A stretch of DNA of 64,000 nt from Strongylocentrotus droebachiensis (Eukaryota; Echinodermata; Echinoidea; Camarodonta; Strongylocentrotidae): assembly GCA_035222895.1 (NCBI GenBank), contig JAVYIG010000413.1, forward strand, positions 405,501 to 469,500, in the 5' to 3' direction. A program made the translations under genes and the position numbers. Of this stretch, positions 34,160 through 44,932 are shown piece by piece (the stretch's first letter is position 1; every line of letters begins with the position of its first letter). The notes below the pieces were generated by a model. It did not search any database and had not been told where the DNA came from. It was given only the letters and a program-made list of their open reading frames with translations.

Positions 34160-35140
34160 TATACAATGAACAATACAATTATTGGCCGGACTAAACCTAT
34201 ACCTTAATTATTGCTGGCAAAATATATATTTCACCCTTAATGTAATTAGTGTATTTTCTACTTGCTCTCTTTATTAAATAAAACACCATTGGCTCTGTTA
34301 GTGATAGAAGTTACGTCAACTATTGTACAGTGTATATTTTGCAAAGTTTACATAATTCCTTAGAAATGTGTACCATCTCCTTTTTCTACCGACTTTACCG
34401 ATAAGTGTGAAACGTAGAGCACATCTTGGTCACGACCTGTACATGAACCTTTGTAAATCGTGAGGTAAAATAAGAATGGATTTTTATCGAAATAAAGTAT
34501 GTTTACCTTTAAAGACAAAGTTGTATGCGTGTGATTGCTTTAATCAATCGTAAGAGTCGCAAAAGACAGAAAATAAGAAGTTACAAAAATAATAGTTTCG
34601 TAACATTTCATAAAGCGCTTAATATAAATGTTTTATAAGCGCTATGCTACCATGAGCCGGCATTAGTCGAGCTACCCTGATACCATTAGGTCAAGCCGTT
34701 AATCATTTAGATGCCAAATTCCAAAGCAATGTTAACTTTAATATTAAAGATCACCTGCAGTAATATGATATTTATTTATGGGGACATAATAAAAAAGAAT
34801 AAAACAAGTACAAAATCACCACCAGGTATTCCTATCATTAGAAAAAGACAAAGAAAAATAGAGAAAGAAAGGAAAAAACTAATTGTTAATTCTTTTACTC
34901 AAACAACTTCAAAGTTCAACATGATTGTAGATACTTAAGAAGAAAAAAAAATCACGTTCAACAGCAGATAATTTAACTAGCCTTTTGCATCACCTATTGA
35001 ACGCGCAGATTATACAATGACGTCATCCAAACATTATTTCACACGAGAGTTGCATTTGGTTAATTTCTTGGAAGTTCTTTGCTAACGTATTACACACGAA
35101 AGAAAGAAATATTTAATCAAAATGTCTACACGTACAGTCA
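34160..35140. other. No gene recognised
   Basis: AT-rich spacer. A Lys-rich frame at 34711-34938 is not supported. Confidence 0.45.
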
Positions 35141-35217
35141 AACCTGTATATTAAGGCCATCCAAGGGAAACGGAGAAAGTGGCCCCTGTAGACAAGTAGC
35201 CTTTCTATATGGGTTTT
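35140..35217. repeat. Possible dispersed repeat fragment
   Basis: CAGTCAAACCTGTATATTAAGG ... in part (the first 18 bases, CAGTCAAACCTGTATATT), followed by CCAAGGGAAACGGAGAAAGT. It resembles a repeat I associate with many marine invertebrate genomes, but no second copy is in this window. Confidence 0.3.
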
Positions 35218-35470
35218 ACATCTCTCTCTCTCTCTCTCTGTCTCTCTCTGTCTCTCTTAGTTAAGTAGTCTCTCCCTCCCAACCCCTTCTCTCTCTCTCT
35301 CTCTCTCTTCTTCCACTTCCCGTCTCTTAACCGATCTCTATATTTTCCCCTTGCTCTCATAATATTAAAAAACTTTTTGTCTCTCTCTCTCTCTCTCCCT
35401 CTCTATCTCTCTCTCTCTTCCTCTTTCTCTCTCTCTCTTCCTCTCTCCCTCTCTCTCTCGCTCCATCTCT
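35218..35470. repeat. CT-rich microsatellite cluster
   Basis: Long TCTCTC runs with interruptions. The Arg/Glu-rich antisense frame is an artefact. Confidence 0.95.
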
Positions 35471-35984
35471 TTCGACCTACTTGATGGATGAAGAAATGGA
35501 AATAAAAATGTAGATAATCGACATACATGTACATGTATAATAAACAACAAATTATTTCGATCTGGACAGCAGAGATCCGGATTTACACCAAAATTGTTTA
35601 ATTTTCAGGTTCTGGGTTTCTCTTTTACTTTTCTTCAAGGCTATGTGAAAGATACCAGTAGCCAGAATCAATTTATTGTTACCCTTTTAGTGATGGTTCT
35701 GCTTAATCTTAAATAAGTTCATGAATTGTAAAATCATCAATTAATAAATTACACATGAATTGTTAATGCATTACAGAAGCCACAAATAATAAAACAGGCA
35801 TTCAATCATTTGTTTTGGTAATTTTATTTTTATTTGTAAGGCAAAACATTCAGTATTTAAAAAAATGCTTAGTACAAATAACATAATAATTTCAGAAATA
35901 CAAACACAAAAAGAAAATTACAAGACATATGACTTTTATTAATATAGTAACATCGATGGGATATGATAAATGCTACATCTATTA
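35471..35984. other. No gene recognised
   Basis: AT-rich spacer before the palindrome arrays. Confidence 0.5.
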
Positions 35985-36127
35985 ACTGAGCACTAAATGG
36001 TATAAGCATTATACCAAACAACAGAGAACTAAATGGTATAAGCGTTATACCAACCTACAGTGCACTAAATGGTATAAGCGTTATACCAGTCTACATAGCA
36101 CTAATGGTATAAGCGTTATACCAACCT
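35985..36127. repeat. 36-bp palindrome-bearing array, block 1 (four units)
   Basis: Each unit carries GGTATAAGCGTTATACC, a 7-bp inverted repeat around GCG. The GG starts lie at 35999, 36035, 36071 and 36106. The spacer between palindromes reads close to AATCTACAGAGCACTAAAT. The first unit has CAT in place of CGT at the centre. Confidence 0.93.
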
Positions 36128-36299
36128 AATTCTAAATTTTATTTTTTCCCCAAGAAATAGGATTAAAAAAAAATAAAAAAAAATAGATTTTTAATGCATG
36201 ATATAAAACAAATATACCCTTGAGCAAATAGTACTATTGGAGTCACCTCTTGCGCATAGGTTTAACCAGAACCTCCCAAGACAGTGTATATTTGTATAC

Positions 36300-36443
36300 T
36301 ACAGAGCACTAAATGGTATAAGCGTTATACCAATCTAAGGAGCACTAAATGGTATAAGCGTTATACCAATCTACAGAGCACTAAATGGTATAAGAGTTAT
36401 ACCAACCAACAGGGCACTAAATGGTATAAGCGTTATACCAACT
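36300..36443. repeat. 36-bp palindrome-bearing array, block 2 (four units)
   Basis: The same unit as block 1, with GG starts at 36315, 36351, 36387 and 36423, an exact 36-bp period. It is separated from block 1 by about 170 bp of unrelated AT-rich sequence. Because 36 is a multiple of three, an open frame with the 12-residue period STKWYKRYTNLQ crosses it. The block ends against a fragment of the hAT family seen at 33158. Confidence 0.93.
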
Positions 36444-36515
36444 TACGCAGGATATTTTCCAAGGTGGGGTTTTAAAATATGAAAATCGCGCCGAAAATTT
36501 CGCAACGACTCAGCC
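36436..36515. mobile_element. Fragment of the hAT-type family seen at 33158
   Basis: Shares ACGCAGGAT, GGGGTTTTAA and ATTTCGCAACGACTCAGCC with 33166-33238. Only one end is present. Confidence 0.65.
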
Positions 36516-36529
36516 AGCCTGTGAATAAG

Positions 36530-37671
36530 CGGGGGTGGAGGATGAAAATATAGGCGAGAGTGAGATGAAGAGAGAGAGAGAGAGGGGAAGCCTTAGGGAA
36601 GGAGAGAGAAAAAGGGATTGAATATTAGAAAGAAAGCCATGCAGTTATAATCTTAAGAGATAGAAAGATACAGAAACGGGACATTTGAGCTGCTAGATGT
36701 CATATTACTTGATTTTATTCAGGGAGGATTAGGCAAGTATAACACTGGATAATATATATATATATTTTTTTTTAATGTGTGAAATTTGTTGATAAACATT
36801 TATCCCGCAAATATAGATATATGTGATAAAGTTAGACGCCACTGCTCCCCCCCACCCGCCAAGGCCTGATGGAGTTAACAGACCAACATTAATGTATGAT
36901 GTATTTAATCGTTATAACCCTTCCTTTGCGGGCCGGAAACTACAAATAACATGTCTCCTCAGAAAATACCTCCAAAAAGATACAAACAAATGTTTCCGTA
37001 TGATTATAGTCGTATATGAAAGTATATATCAATGTTAACATTGGAAATTATATGTTTTATTTGTAAAAGGTATATTAAAGGGTGACACAACGATTAAATG
37101 GTTGAAATTGAATAGTCAATCAAAACCTTAAGCAATATCTACGAGAGATAAGGGATTGTGAAAAATATCATATACATGTACCTAAACGTAATCAAACAAG
37201 TAGTCATCTATTCATGACAAGAATAATAATTATGAAATTGATTTGCAATGTCAGATGATTGAGTTCAGCCCATTCAATCCCGGGTGTGCAAGTTCGTGTT
37301 TGCTTTTGAATCTCCAACACAAGATGCCACGTTCCTGTAAGATAAGGAAGATGTATATTGGTTATCGTGTCACGACAATCTTGTCTTCATTCCATACTCA
37401 TTGGTACTCGGGACATTATTCACATCGTAGTGATTCATTAATAACATTATTTCAAATAACTATTTGTCATTTTTTTGTATGAAGAAGCTTTCATCATTGA
37501 GTCTCGAAGTAGGCCTACTTACTATTTGTGATCAGGTTTTCTTTTTTTAACCGAAATATTTCAATTAGTGTAGATTACATTTTTAATAGAGTGAACAAAG
37601 TGAGCGGAGTTGTAAAGAAAAATCATGCTTTAACGATCGAAAAAAAAAGGCAATACTTTCCTAATTTTAGA
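36530..37671. other. No gene recognised
   Basis: Contains a GA-rich tract at 36560-36615 and otherwise AT-rich DNA without supported features. Confidence 0.45.
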
Positions 37672-37949
37672 AGGTCAATCACATGTGATGTGTCAATTTT
37701 TGTCGGCATTGGTATTGTTTTTCTCTGCTCACACAAATTCAAATGAATCCACATAACTTGGCAAAAGCATTATTATGAATAAGGATATTATAAAGACGAA
37801 AATAATTTGAGATACGGTACGTCCCTTTTTGTGGAAGAAAAAAAGGGATATTGGATGCTTCTTTTTTTTTAAACTCATGTAACATAAGCAAAATGATTTG
37901 GAGTCGTTTGCCCGACCAGATACATGATAGGTCAATCACATGTGATGTG
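37672..37949. repeat. Pair of 21-bp direct repeats, 257 bp apart
   Basis: The same 21-bp word, containing the palindrome TCACATGTGA, occurs at 37672-37692 and 37929-37949. The sequence between has no recognised structure. The pair could be a long target duplication or a regulatory duplication. Confidence 0.7.
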
Positions 37950-38180
37950 CCCAACGGGGCATATTTAAATGGTCAATAGTACATATGTTTTGGCAGGAGG
38001 TCAATTGCTTGCTCCGGGCACTAAAATCCTCGATATTTATGCTACAGGGGCACTTGCTTCCCTTCCCCAATCCTATGGCTATACAAGTGGTTGCGACCAT
38101 GCATTCCGATTATTTTTTAGTATATAATTGTTTGGAAGATCGTGAATTTAAGGATAAGTGTAGTATTGTATGCCTGACAC

Positions 38181-38868
38181 CAATGGCGGATCCAGGGGGG
38201 CCGGGGGTCCGGGCCCCCTCCCCTGGGGGAAAAAACGTGTAAAAACACGTTAATTTTACCTTTTATTGGAGATGGGCCACCTCCCCTGGCGCTCAAGGGG
38301 GGGGGGGGGGGTGCGATTTTTCAAATTTCAGAGGGCCCCCAAAGAAATTAGTGCCCCCTACCCCCTATATGGTTTACACATGCATGGTTGTCGCACGAGA
38401 CAATTTCCAGGGCCTACATTGTAAACTCTTTTACATCTCTCACTTGTTAAATGTAAGCAATTTCTCTACTATTTAGCTTACTATATATTTATTTATCAAC
38501 TAATCGTGAAATAAATCTAATTTGTGGGGGTTTATATCAAAACCGTTATGGCTTGAAATTTATGACTCCATTTAATTCATATCATTAAAAACTCAAATCG
38601 CCATATAATACCAACACAACTTTTGTCTCATTGCAAATGTCATTTATGGGTTGATTATTGATTCCTATCGCTCATGAGGACTGAGAGTCATTTCAAGAAC
38701 ATCATGAGAGTAATACTTACTATCTTTTCATTCATTTTACCCTTTTGGAGAAAGATGGCCCCCTCTCCTGGCGTTTAAGGGGGCCCCAACAAAATTGTGC
38801 TCCCCCCCTCCTAAATATTTTCTCACGGATTGGGCCCCCTCCCCTGCCGCCGGCTGGATCCGCCCCTG
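38181..38868. mobile_element. MITE with GGCGGATCCAG ends, hAT-like
   Basis: The termini CAATGGCGGATCCAG and CTGGATCCGCCCCTG are inverted. The subterminal parts are G/C-run rich (GGGGGGCC and complements), and TCCCCTGGCG recurs in both arms. The flanking 8-bp words do not match, so the class is by end sequence only. No ORF. Confidence 0.6.
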
Positions 38869-38964
38869 TCTATGTCTCCTCTCTACACATCTCTTTCTCT
38901 CTCCAATCTTTTATTTCCTCTCTATATATCTACACGATCTTCTTATATTACATTTTTCTTTATC

Positions 38965-39570
38965 TACCGATGGTCGTAAGTACGTCAGGCCCCCTTGAAG
39001 AATTGAGTTGCGTCATCAATGAAGAAGGTCATTGCGTCAACCAATCAGATATAAAGTCGAATTGAAGAAAAAAAACAGTAATTTATTTTACAAACGAGGA
39101 TCGTAAGGACGTCGCGCCGTCTTCAAAAGTATCGTTACGTCAATCACTCGCAAGCAGGTTGATTCAATTAAAACTAATTTCTTTACCTAACGAGTATCGT
39201 ATTACATACGTCAGACCGTACTTGAACATTTTCATTGCGTCAATCAATAATGGATGTGGGTCGATTTGAATGACAACTAATACATAATGAGTATCGTAAG
39301 TGCGTCAGGACTTGAAGAATTGGGTTGAATCGATCCATCAGAGGCAGGTCGGCTAGAATAACAAGCGATATTCGTTACCCACCGCTGATCGTACATGTAC
39401 GGACATCGCGCCGTCACGACTACTTTTAATTGTTGCGTTGATGTTTAAGAGTTCAATCGGAGGCGGGTCGAATTGAGTGACAAATAATTTCTTTACGAAC
39501 GATCATCGTCAGTACTTCAGTCCGTCTTTATGAATCTAGTCACGTCGCTCTAAATAACAAATAATTCCTT
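38965..39570. repeat. Degenerate tandem repeat, about six units of 95-125 bp
   Basis: Each unit follows the order GAxxATCGTAAGTACGTCAG, a CCGTCTTGAAGAAT block, TTGCGTCAATCAAT, GGCAGGTCGATTTGA, and AATTTCTTTAC. Unit starts are near 38969, 39097, 39200, 39287, 39384 and 39499. The units are strongly diverged, so the array is old. Confidence 0.75.
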
Positions 39571-39794
39571 TGCTTTTAATACGGATGATCCTATTTATTA
39601 AAAGGAATTACAAACCCCGATTTATTTTCGGAAATACAAAGCGTCGATTCATGAACCCTATACGCTTTCGAAATGACGACACCGCTCTCTCTTTCGAAAC
39701 TAAAAAAAGGGCTTTTACAATCGAGATTAAAAGTGCAACAAGTCACAACGGGTGTGGTTGATTATTATTAATGTACAAGATGGGAAATGCGGCC

Positions 39795-39970
39795 GGTCGC
39801 GAGCAGCATGATGGGTTTCGGTAGACAAGGAGGTCATGCCGTACGCGAGATTCATGACAGATTATATGTACAAGCGGCGTGCAAGTAACCCGCGAGCAGC
39901 ATGGTGGATTAGAATAAACAACGAGGCCATGCTGTACGCGACAGGTATGGCGTCACGCCATGCCACACGG
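39795..39970. repeat. Two degenerate units of about 93 bp
   Basis: CGCGAGCAGCATG recurs about 93 bp apart, followed in both cases by GAGGxCATGCxGTACGCGA. Frames on both strands across this GCATGC-rich stretch look Cys- or Arg-rich, but I do not call them. Confidence 0.55.
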
Positions 39971-40196
39971 GACTGGCATTGTAGCTTACAGCGAACAGTA
40001 TGTAGGCATGTCGACTGCAGACAGCATTCCGAGAACAATAGAGGCATGCCCGGGCGTGCCACCGGCATGCAACATGCTAAGACATTTTTGACGTGACGCC
40101 TTACGTACAATCTACTCCATGGTAAGGGTAGCAAAATGAGCAAATTTGGCCGTTAAAAATATGCAAAATTCCTCAGCTACATTCACCATGTCATCA

Positions 40197-40313
40197 TCAC
40201 TTGTGAGAAACTAGCTCGTTATCACGTTCACTTTCAGAGCTCATAGAAGCACTCGCCACGCCTATGAGAGCGATGAGAAGGAGCAGGGCGGTAATGGTCT
40301 TCGATGCCATCAT
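40197..40313 (-). CDS. Small secreted peptide (38 aa)
   Basis: On the minus strand, tandem ATGs open a 38-codon frame ending in TGA. Residues 1-22 form a textbook signal peptide: a short basic start (MMASKT), a Leu/Ile core (ALLLLIALIGV), and a cleavage-type end ASA. The mature part would be only about 16 residues, Ser/Glu-rich and hydrophilic (SMSSESERDNELVSHK). A good splice acceptor (CCTTTCGTTTCAG) ends 8 bp before the first ATG, so a 5' untranslated exon probably lies upstream. The frame could also continue through a donor before the stop, in which case this is only the leader exon of a longer secreted protein. The family is unknown. Echinoderm antimicrobial-peptide precursors start in a similar way, but nothing here proves that role. 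Confidence 0.55.
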   Translation of the reverse strand: MMASKTITALLLLIALIGVASASMSSESERDNELVSHK

Positions 40314-40329
40314 GAGCTCAGCTGAAACG

Positions 40330-41000
40330 AAAGGGAAAATGATTGTAATGAGCTCCAAGTTCTCCAACTGTTAGCCTCAAGAATAATTCTTTACAGTTGT
40401 CATAATGCAGGCGAAGTTCAATCATTCTATGTTAAGAGTGTGTAATTTTTATCCGTGAAAAATTACGGAAACCTGACGTAAATTACATTATTATGTTACA
40501 GATATTTCAATATGTGCTAAAAAGTGCAGTCAACCGTGTCCAAGTGCAAATGTTAAGTACTGGGATACAGGGTAAATAGGAACAATGAACTGAAAAGTGT
40601 TTTCGACAAAATGAATTGATATGTTTCAGCGATCGAGTGAGCAGAGCTATTCCACGTTTTTCATTTAATTATAACCAAAATGAGGGTCTACATCATCCCC
40701 GGGAGAAAAGTATATTCAAATCATGTTTCCTCTCAGTTTTGTTCATATTCACCCACCTTCTATACTTGATTGACTTTTGATTTAACTATTCATGGGTAGG
40801 TGGGATCGTCGGTGTAGAAATAGAAGAAGTAAAAATGTAAAGTTTCAACTGGGGTCCTAAGAATTGATTCAGATAATTGGTAAATGTATGGGTATTCCAT
40901 ACGATTGATAATATACATTGTGATCAAACAGTCAGACTATAAAAAAGAGTAAAAAGGCGAGAACTTCTACAAGAACCAGAACACCAACAAAAACAATATG
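40330..41000. other. No gene recognised; upstream flank of the peptide gene
   Basis: The 5' exon and promoter of the peptide gene may lie here. A possible minus-strand donor, AAGGTGGGTG, is at about 40753-40762. Nothing is certain. Confidence 0.35.
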
Positions 41001-41002
41001 TA

Positions 41003-41685
41003 AAGGCCCGGTCCCACTGCACTTACGGATGCACAGAGGATGTAAAACGTAAAAACAATCTTGCCATCCGTTGGAAAACGCTATACATCCGTTGTGTACT
41101 CATTGCATTCCTGTTTCATACGCTCTATCCATCGAGCATCCGTCCACTGTGATTTCATCCGCGCAAAAAGTTTTGAGCTGCACAAAACTTTTAGAACGGA
41201 TGAACTTCCGCCGTGTACGATGTAAATCCGCGACAAATACGAGAAACAAACGTTCTATGTCCGTTATCATCCGTTAAACGTCCACTGTATCCTCTTTGCA
41301 TCCTCTGGGCATCCTCGCAATTCACATCCGCTGCAGCTGAAAACGGAAAGAGGGAGGAAAGATAAGGTACATGGAACGTCTATACATCGTTAGTAGCACG
41401 GAAATAGAAAGGATGTAAGCGTATGCATCTCGTATATAAATTATTCAAAGCTGCCATCCACTTCCATCCGCTTTCATCCGCTAGGCTTCCGATGAACATC
41501 CGTTTAACATCCCCGCTAAATACTACCCACGTCCGTTATTTTCCGTTCTGTTTTCGCAAATTTTCGCACATTTTGTCCATTTCTGGAGCGGATGAAAACG
41601 GATGGAGCCATCCCCGAAATTTTGCTCGTCCGCTGTGTCCTTTATGCATACGTTTTGTGTCCATCGGCCAGTGGGACCGGGTCAT
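41003..41685. mobile_element. Word-tiled MITE with GGCCCGGTCCCACTG ends
   Basis: Inverted ends GGCCCGGTCCCACTG and CAGTGGGACCGGGTC, with TA on both sides (41001-41002 and 41686-41687). The interior is tiled by CATCCG and its complement CGGATG more than ten times, often as CATCCGTT or ACGGATGAA. No transposase ORF. Confidence 0.75.
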
Positions 41686-41689
41686 TAGA

Positions 41690-42039
41690 AAACTAAAGCA
41701 ATAAGTGAACTTAAAGGGAAGAACTTATATAACTTGACACGTAATTAAGTGAAACTACATTCACTAGGTTTATTTTTTTCTTTCTCTTTTCCTCAAGTAA
41801 GATTTGTATTTCCTTAAATTCACTGATTGAATTACAAAAAAGATTAGCTAAAAATTAAAGTATATTCAAAAATGTTCTAGCTTAGTAGTATTTTCTTTGC
41901 TGACACATTCATACCTTAAAAACAACCTAAGCAACGACTTGAATTACAACAACAACAAGCATGCGGGTAAATAACAGAACCATTGACGGCTTTTTTAACG
42001 TAACATTTATAAGTTGCATATTGCGCATAATTCAAAATA
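41690..42039. other. No gene recognised
   Basis: AT-rich spacer. Confidence 0.5.
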
Positions 42040-43340
42040 ATGTTCAGGAACTCTTGTTTCCTTTCTAGTAACCTACAATGAATGAGTGAAATATAAAATT
42101 ACATATCATTTTCTAAAACATAATCACATCCTTGCAATTGCAATATAACATGAAGTGAAATGTTGAATCAACTTGCCCACAGGTTTTACATAATTATCGT
42201 TCACAATTTACCATACATTTTCTTTTCAGACAATAGTCTTGTGAATCATCTTAAAATAAAGATGTTTAACTTTATCATTACGAATTTGCGTTATTTTAAA
42301 GGAAAATACATCCTTCCAAACAAATTCATTATCTAAATCTAGAAAGGAATTACAAATATAAATGACAAGTGGTTCTCTTGGCTTCTTCCGTATTAAAGGT
42401 ACTACAAAGTTTTGGTATGGGGTCATGAATTTGGTTCAAATTAACATATTGGAAGCATATGCGTTCCTACAATATTCATTGATCGTTGTCGCGGTTGAAC
42501 TCTTTATCTTGTATAGCTCCCTCCCAAGGTCAAGATATTAATTTAGCTATGAAACAATGTTTCTTGACTAAAATCGACCGATTAGCTATTCCCGTTTGAT
42601 AATTATATATCACAACTACATATTCTGACATTTTCATGGTCGTAGCTACCATTGTACGGCCATAGGCGCTATTTAAAATTTATCAAAATTTACCGGGAGC
42701 ACCGGTAAATGTTTATATTCAATTTTTCTCGAAAACAGAAGTGTTTTAGGGGCTAATTTTTTTAGTGCTTTTAATACATCCACAGGGGCATCCAAATATA
42801 CCAAAATTGTAAAGATTCACTATACACCCAATTTTCAAAATATCCAAAAACTTTGTATTACAATAGTAATCTTTCACTTTCATAACAAAAGCATTTGCTT
42901 TACCCCCTGTTCCTATTTCTATAAGATTCGAAATATCATATGCATCTTAAAAGTCATTGACATCACTTAATCTATCCAACTAACACTGCGGAAATGCTTT
43001 CTTAAATTGTGTATATTTAAAAGCAAATAAGAGCTGTTGTGCATCGGTTCACTTTTTTATTAATTAATCTTGCCATTCTCGATAAAACCATATTTTTTTG
43101 TTAAAGGTAATATTACCTTTTTCCAATAATTGTCAACGAATCTTAGTTCTGACCAAGTACAAGAAAGATCTACCTAAAATTTTGGCAAATAATGTTTAGA
43201 GCATAATAAATTCATATTTTTTATATTTATTATAATTGAACTGTAAACAAAGTGATGAATCCCCTAGTATATCTGACCAGTATCTAAACATATTTTTCCA
43301 ATTAGAGCTATCATTCACTAGTTACATTTTCATATTGCTC
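42040..43340 (-). mobile_element. L1/Tx1-like LINE remnant, second copy
   Basis: On the minus strand 42430-42226 reads NEFVWKDVFSFKITQIRN and then HLYFKMIHKTIV. This resembles the W..(V/I)F....T....FQYK.LH block found after the RT in L1-superfamily ORF2. Near 43300 the phrase NWKNMFRYWSD has the same flavour. Stops interrupt the rest, and the limits are approximate. Confidence 0.5.
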
Positions 43341-43354
43341 CGGTGCTAGTTCGC

Positions 43355-44025
43355 CGTCTATAGAACGTATATAGCAGACGGCAATCGATGGACCAGACGA
43401 CACTTGATAGTGATTTGGTATGTGAGATTGCTTTGCTAAATATAAAATACAAGAACATTTTCCATATCTTTAAACTATCATTGATATCTGATAATTACAG
43501 TTAGTAAAATAAACCTACCAAACTACATAATACAATGAAATACTTGACTGAAAGTAGGGGAGTTTGATGTGGTGCACAATGGCACCCCTCTGTTAATAAT
43601 CGAATAGTCCATGGTGTGTCATGAATATTCATGTTTTTGCTTACCTCGGCAAAAATTTTGCCTTTACTAAATGGAAAAATTACGGTGGGGGTTGGCTGAA
43701 GTGGACATGATGAACCAAGCAGAACTGATCTATGATAATTCATGCTTCATTGCGTCCAAAGTTCGACTTGTTACACATGCGTTATATGCAATGGCGAGCT
43801 TGCGACCTATTTTGATCAAATTACGGTGGGTGAACTTTCAAAAGTCAATGGGACATGAGGATTCCAATGAAAGAGCTAGTGTCAACGTACGTCGGGGTGG
43901 ATGTGCTTTTCGTTTAAAAAAAAAAGAAGAAGAATTTTTAACGATTTTTTGGGGTAAAAGTCCATAGGCTAACATGTTTATAGGCTGCTGGACTCTGACG
44001 ATATGGGGCGTTCTCAAATGAGACT
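43355..44025. repeat. Dispersed repeat R2, copy 2
   Basis: Aligns with 19560-20275 in the same orientation. Shared phrases are GACACTTGATAGT, AATAGTCCATGGTGTGTCAT and GAGACTAAACGGAGC. The two copies differ by several small indels. Non-coding. Confidence 0.82.
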
Positions 44026-44830
44026 AAACGGAGCTATATGAATCCAGGAACTCAATTCTAAATATTTATTATTTAAAAAAAACATTTGTAGTGTGAAAAA
44101 CTTATTTTACGTTTTGGAAAACATTATTGTATGCCAGTAAAATAAAAAAAGTTTCCAATTTGTCCAAGTCATTCGGGTACAAAACAATTATAAAACTGAT
44201 TATTTCTTGTATCATACTCACCGTACATAGCCAAAAATTGCTAGAATCAGAGACAAATTTCATGTTCAAAGTAATTACATCTTTCATTTGATGCTTGATT
44301 TCCTGGTCATCCGTCTATTTAAGTTATGCTAACCCAGTTTGATCAATGTTTCCTTTGAAAGGGAACGATATCATTACTATGGTATACGCTTGCCTTGATT
44401 GATTGGGACTATTATAGCTATTGTAGTTTGCAGGTAATAAACGAAATAAGAATTTAAACAAAAATTGCACTGTCTACTGCACGCCATAGTGTATTCAGCT
44501 GCTTCTGATAAATCTGTTGTACACATCCAAGGATTGGCAGAGCTGGACTCTGCTCAAGGCATGAAGAATTGTGTTCAAGTATCAAATCAAAATTCTTGCT
44601 TACCAATAAGCTCCGAAAAGATCTATAAATATTTTCAATTGAAATGTTAAAAGTAGGTTGAATGGAGAAAAAAATGAGGTGAATAGAAACAAAGAAAAGC
44701 CGGATCAACATGATCAGTTTACAATGTGTATTTTCTTTAAAATTCCAAAAGTAATGAAAATACCCAAATGGAAACACCTTGTTTAAAACAAAAATCTCAA
44801 TGTATATTTAATCGTAGAGAAATAGCTTAC

Positions 44831-44932
44831 CTTATGGTGTAGATTGGCGACTTTTAGTAGTTCTCTATCGGAGGAGATGAGAGATCCGACTTGGATGCTG
44901 ATATTACTCTTGCCCGAATGATAGGCTTCGAT
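44831..44932 (-). CDS. Candidate internal exon, unknown protein
   Basis: Minus-strand segment of 102 bp bounded by a TAG acceptor and a strong donor (AAG then GTAAGC). Only one of its three frames is open, giving 34 residues that start IEAYHSGKSNISIQVG and end with a KVANLHHK stretch. Both ends are phase 0. I do not recognise the family. It does not join in frame to the peptide exon at 40313, so it would belong to another gene. No further exon was identified. Confidence 0.3.

Noticed and set aside
35985-36443. CRISPR-like look of regularly spaced repeats
   Set aside because: The spacers are copies of the same linker, not unique sequences; no cas genes exist nearby; and the DNA is animal nuclear.
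39836-40143. Cys- and Arg-rich frames on both strands near the peptide gene
   Set aside because: They are generated by GCATGC and CGCGAGC words in a degenerate repeat. They have no signal peptide and no splice context.
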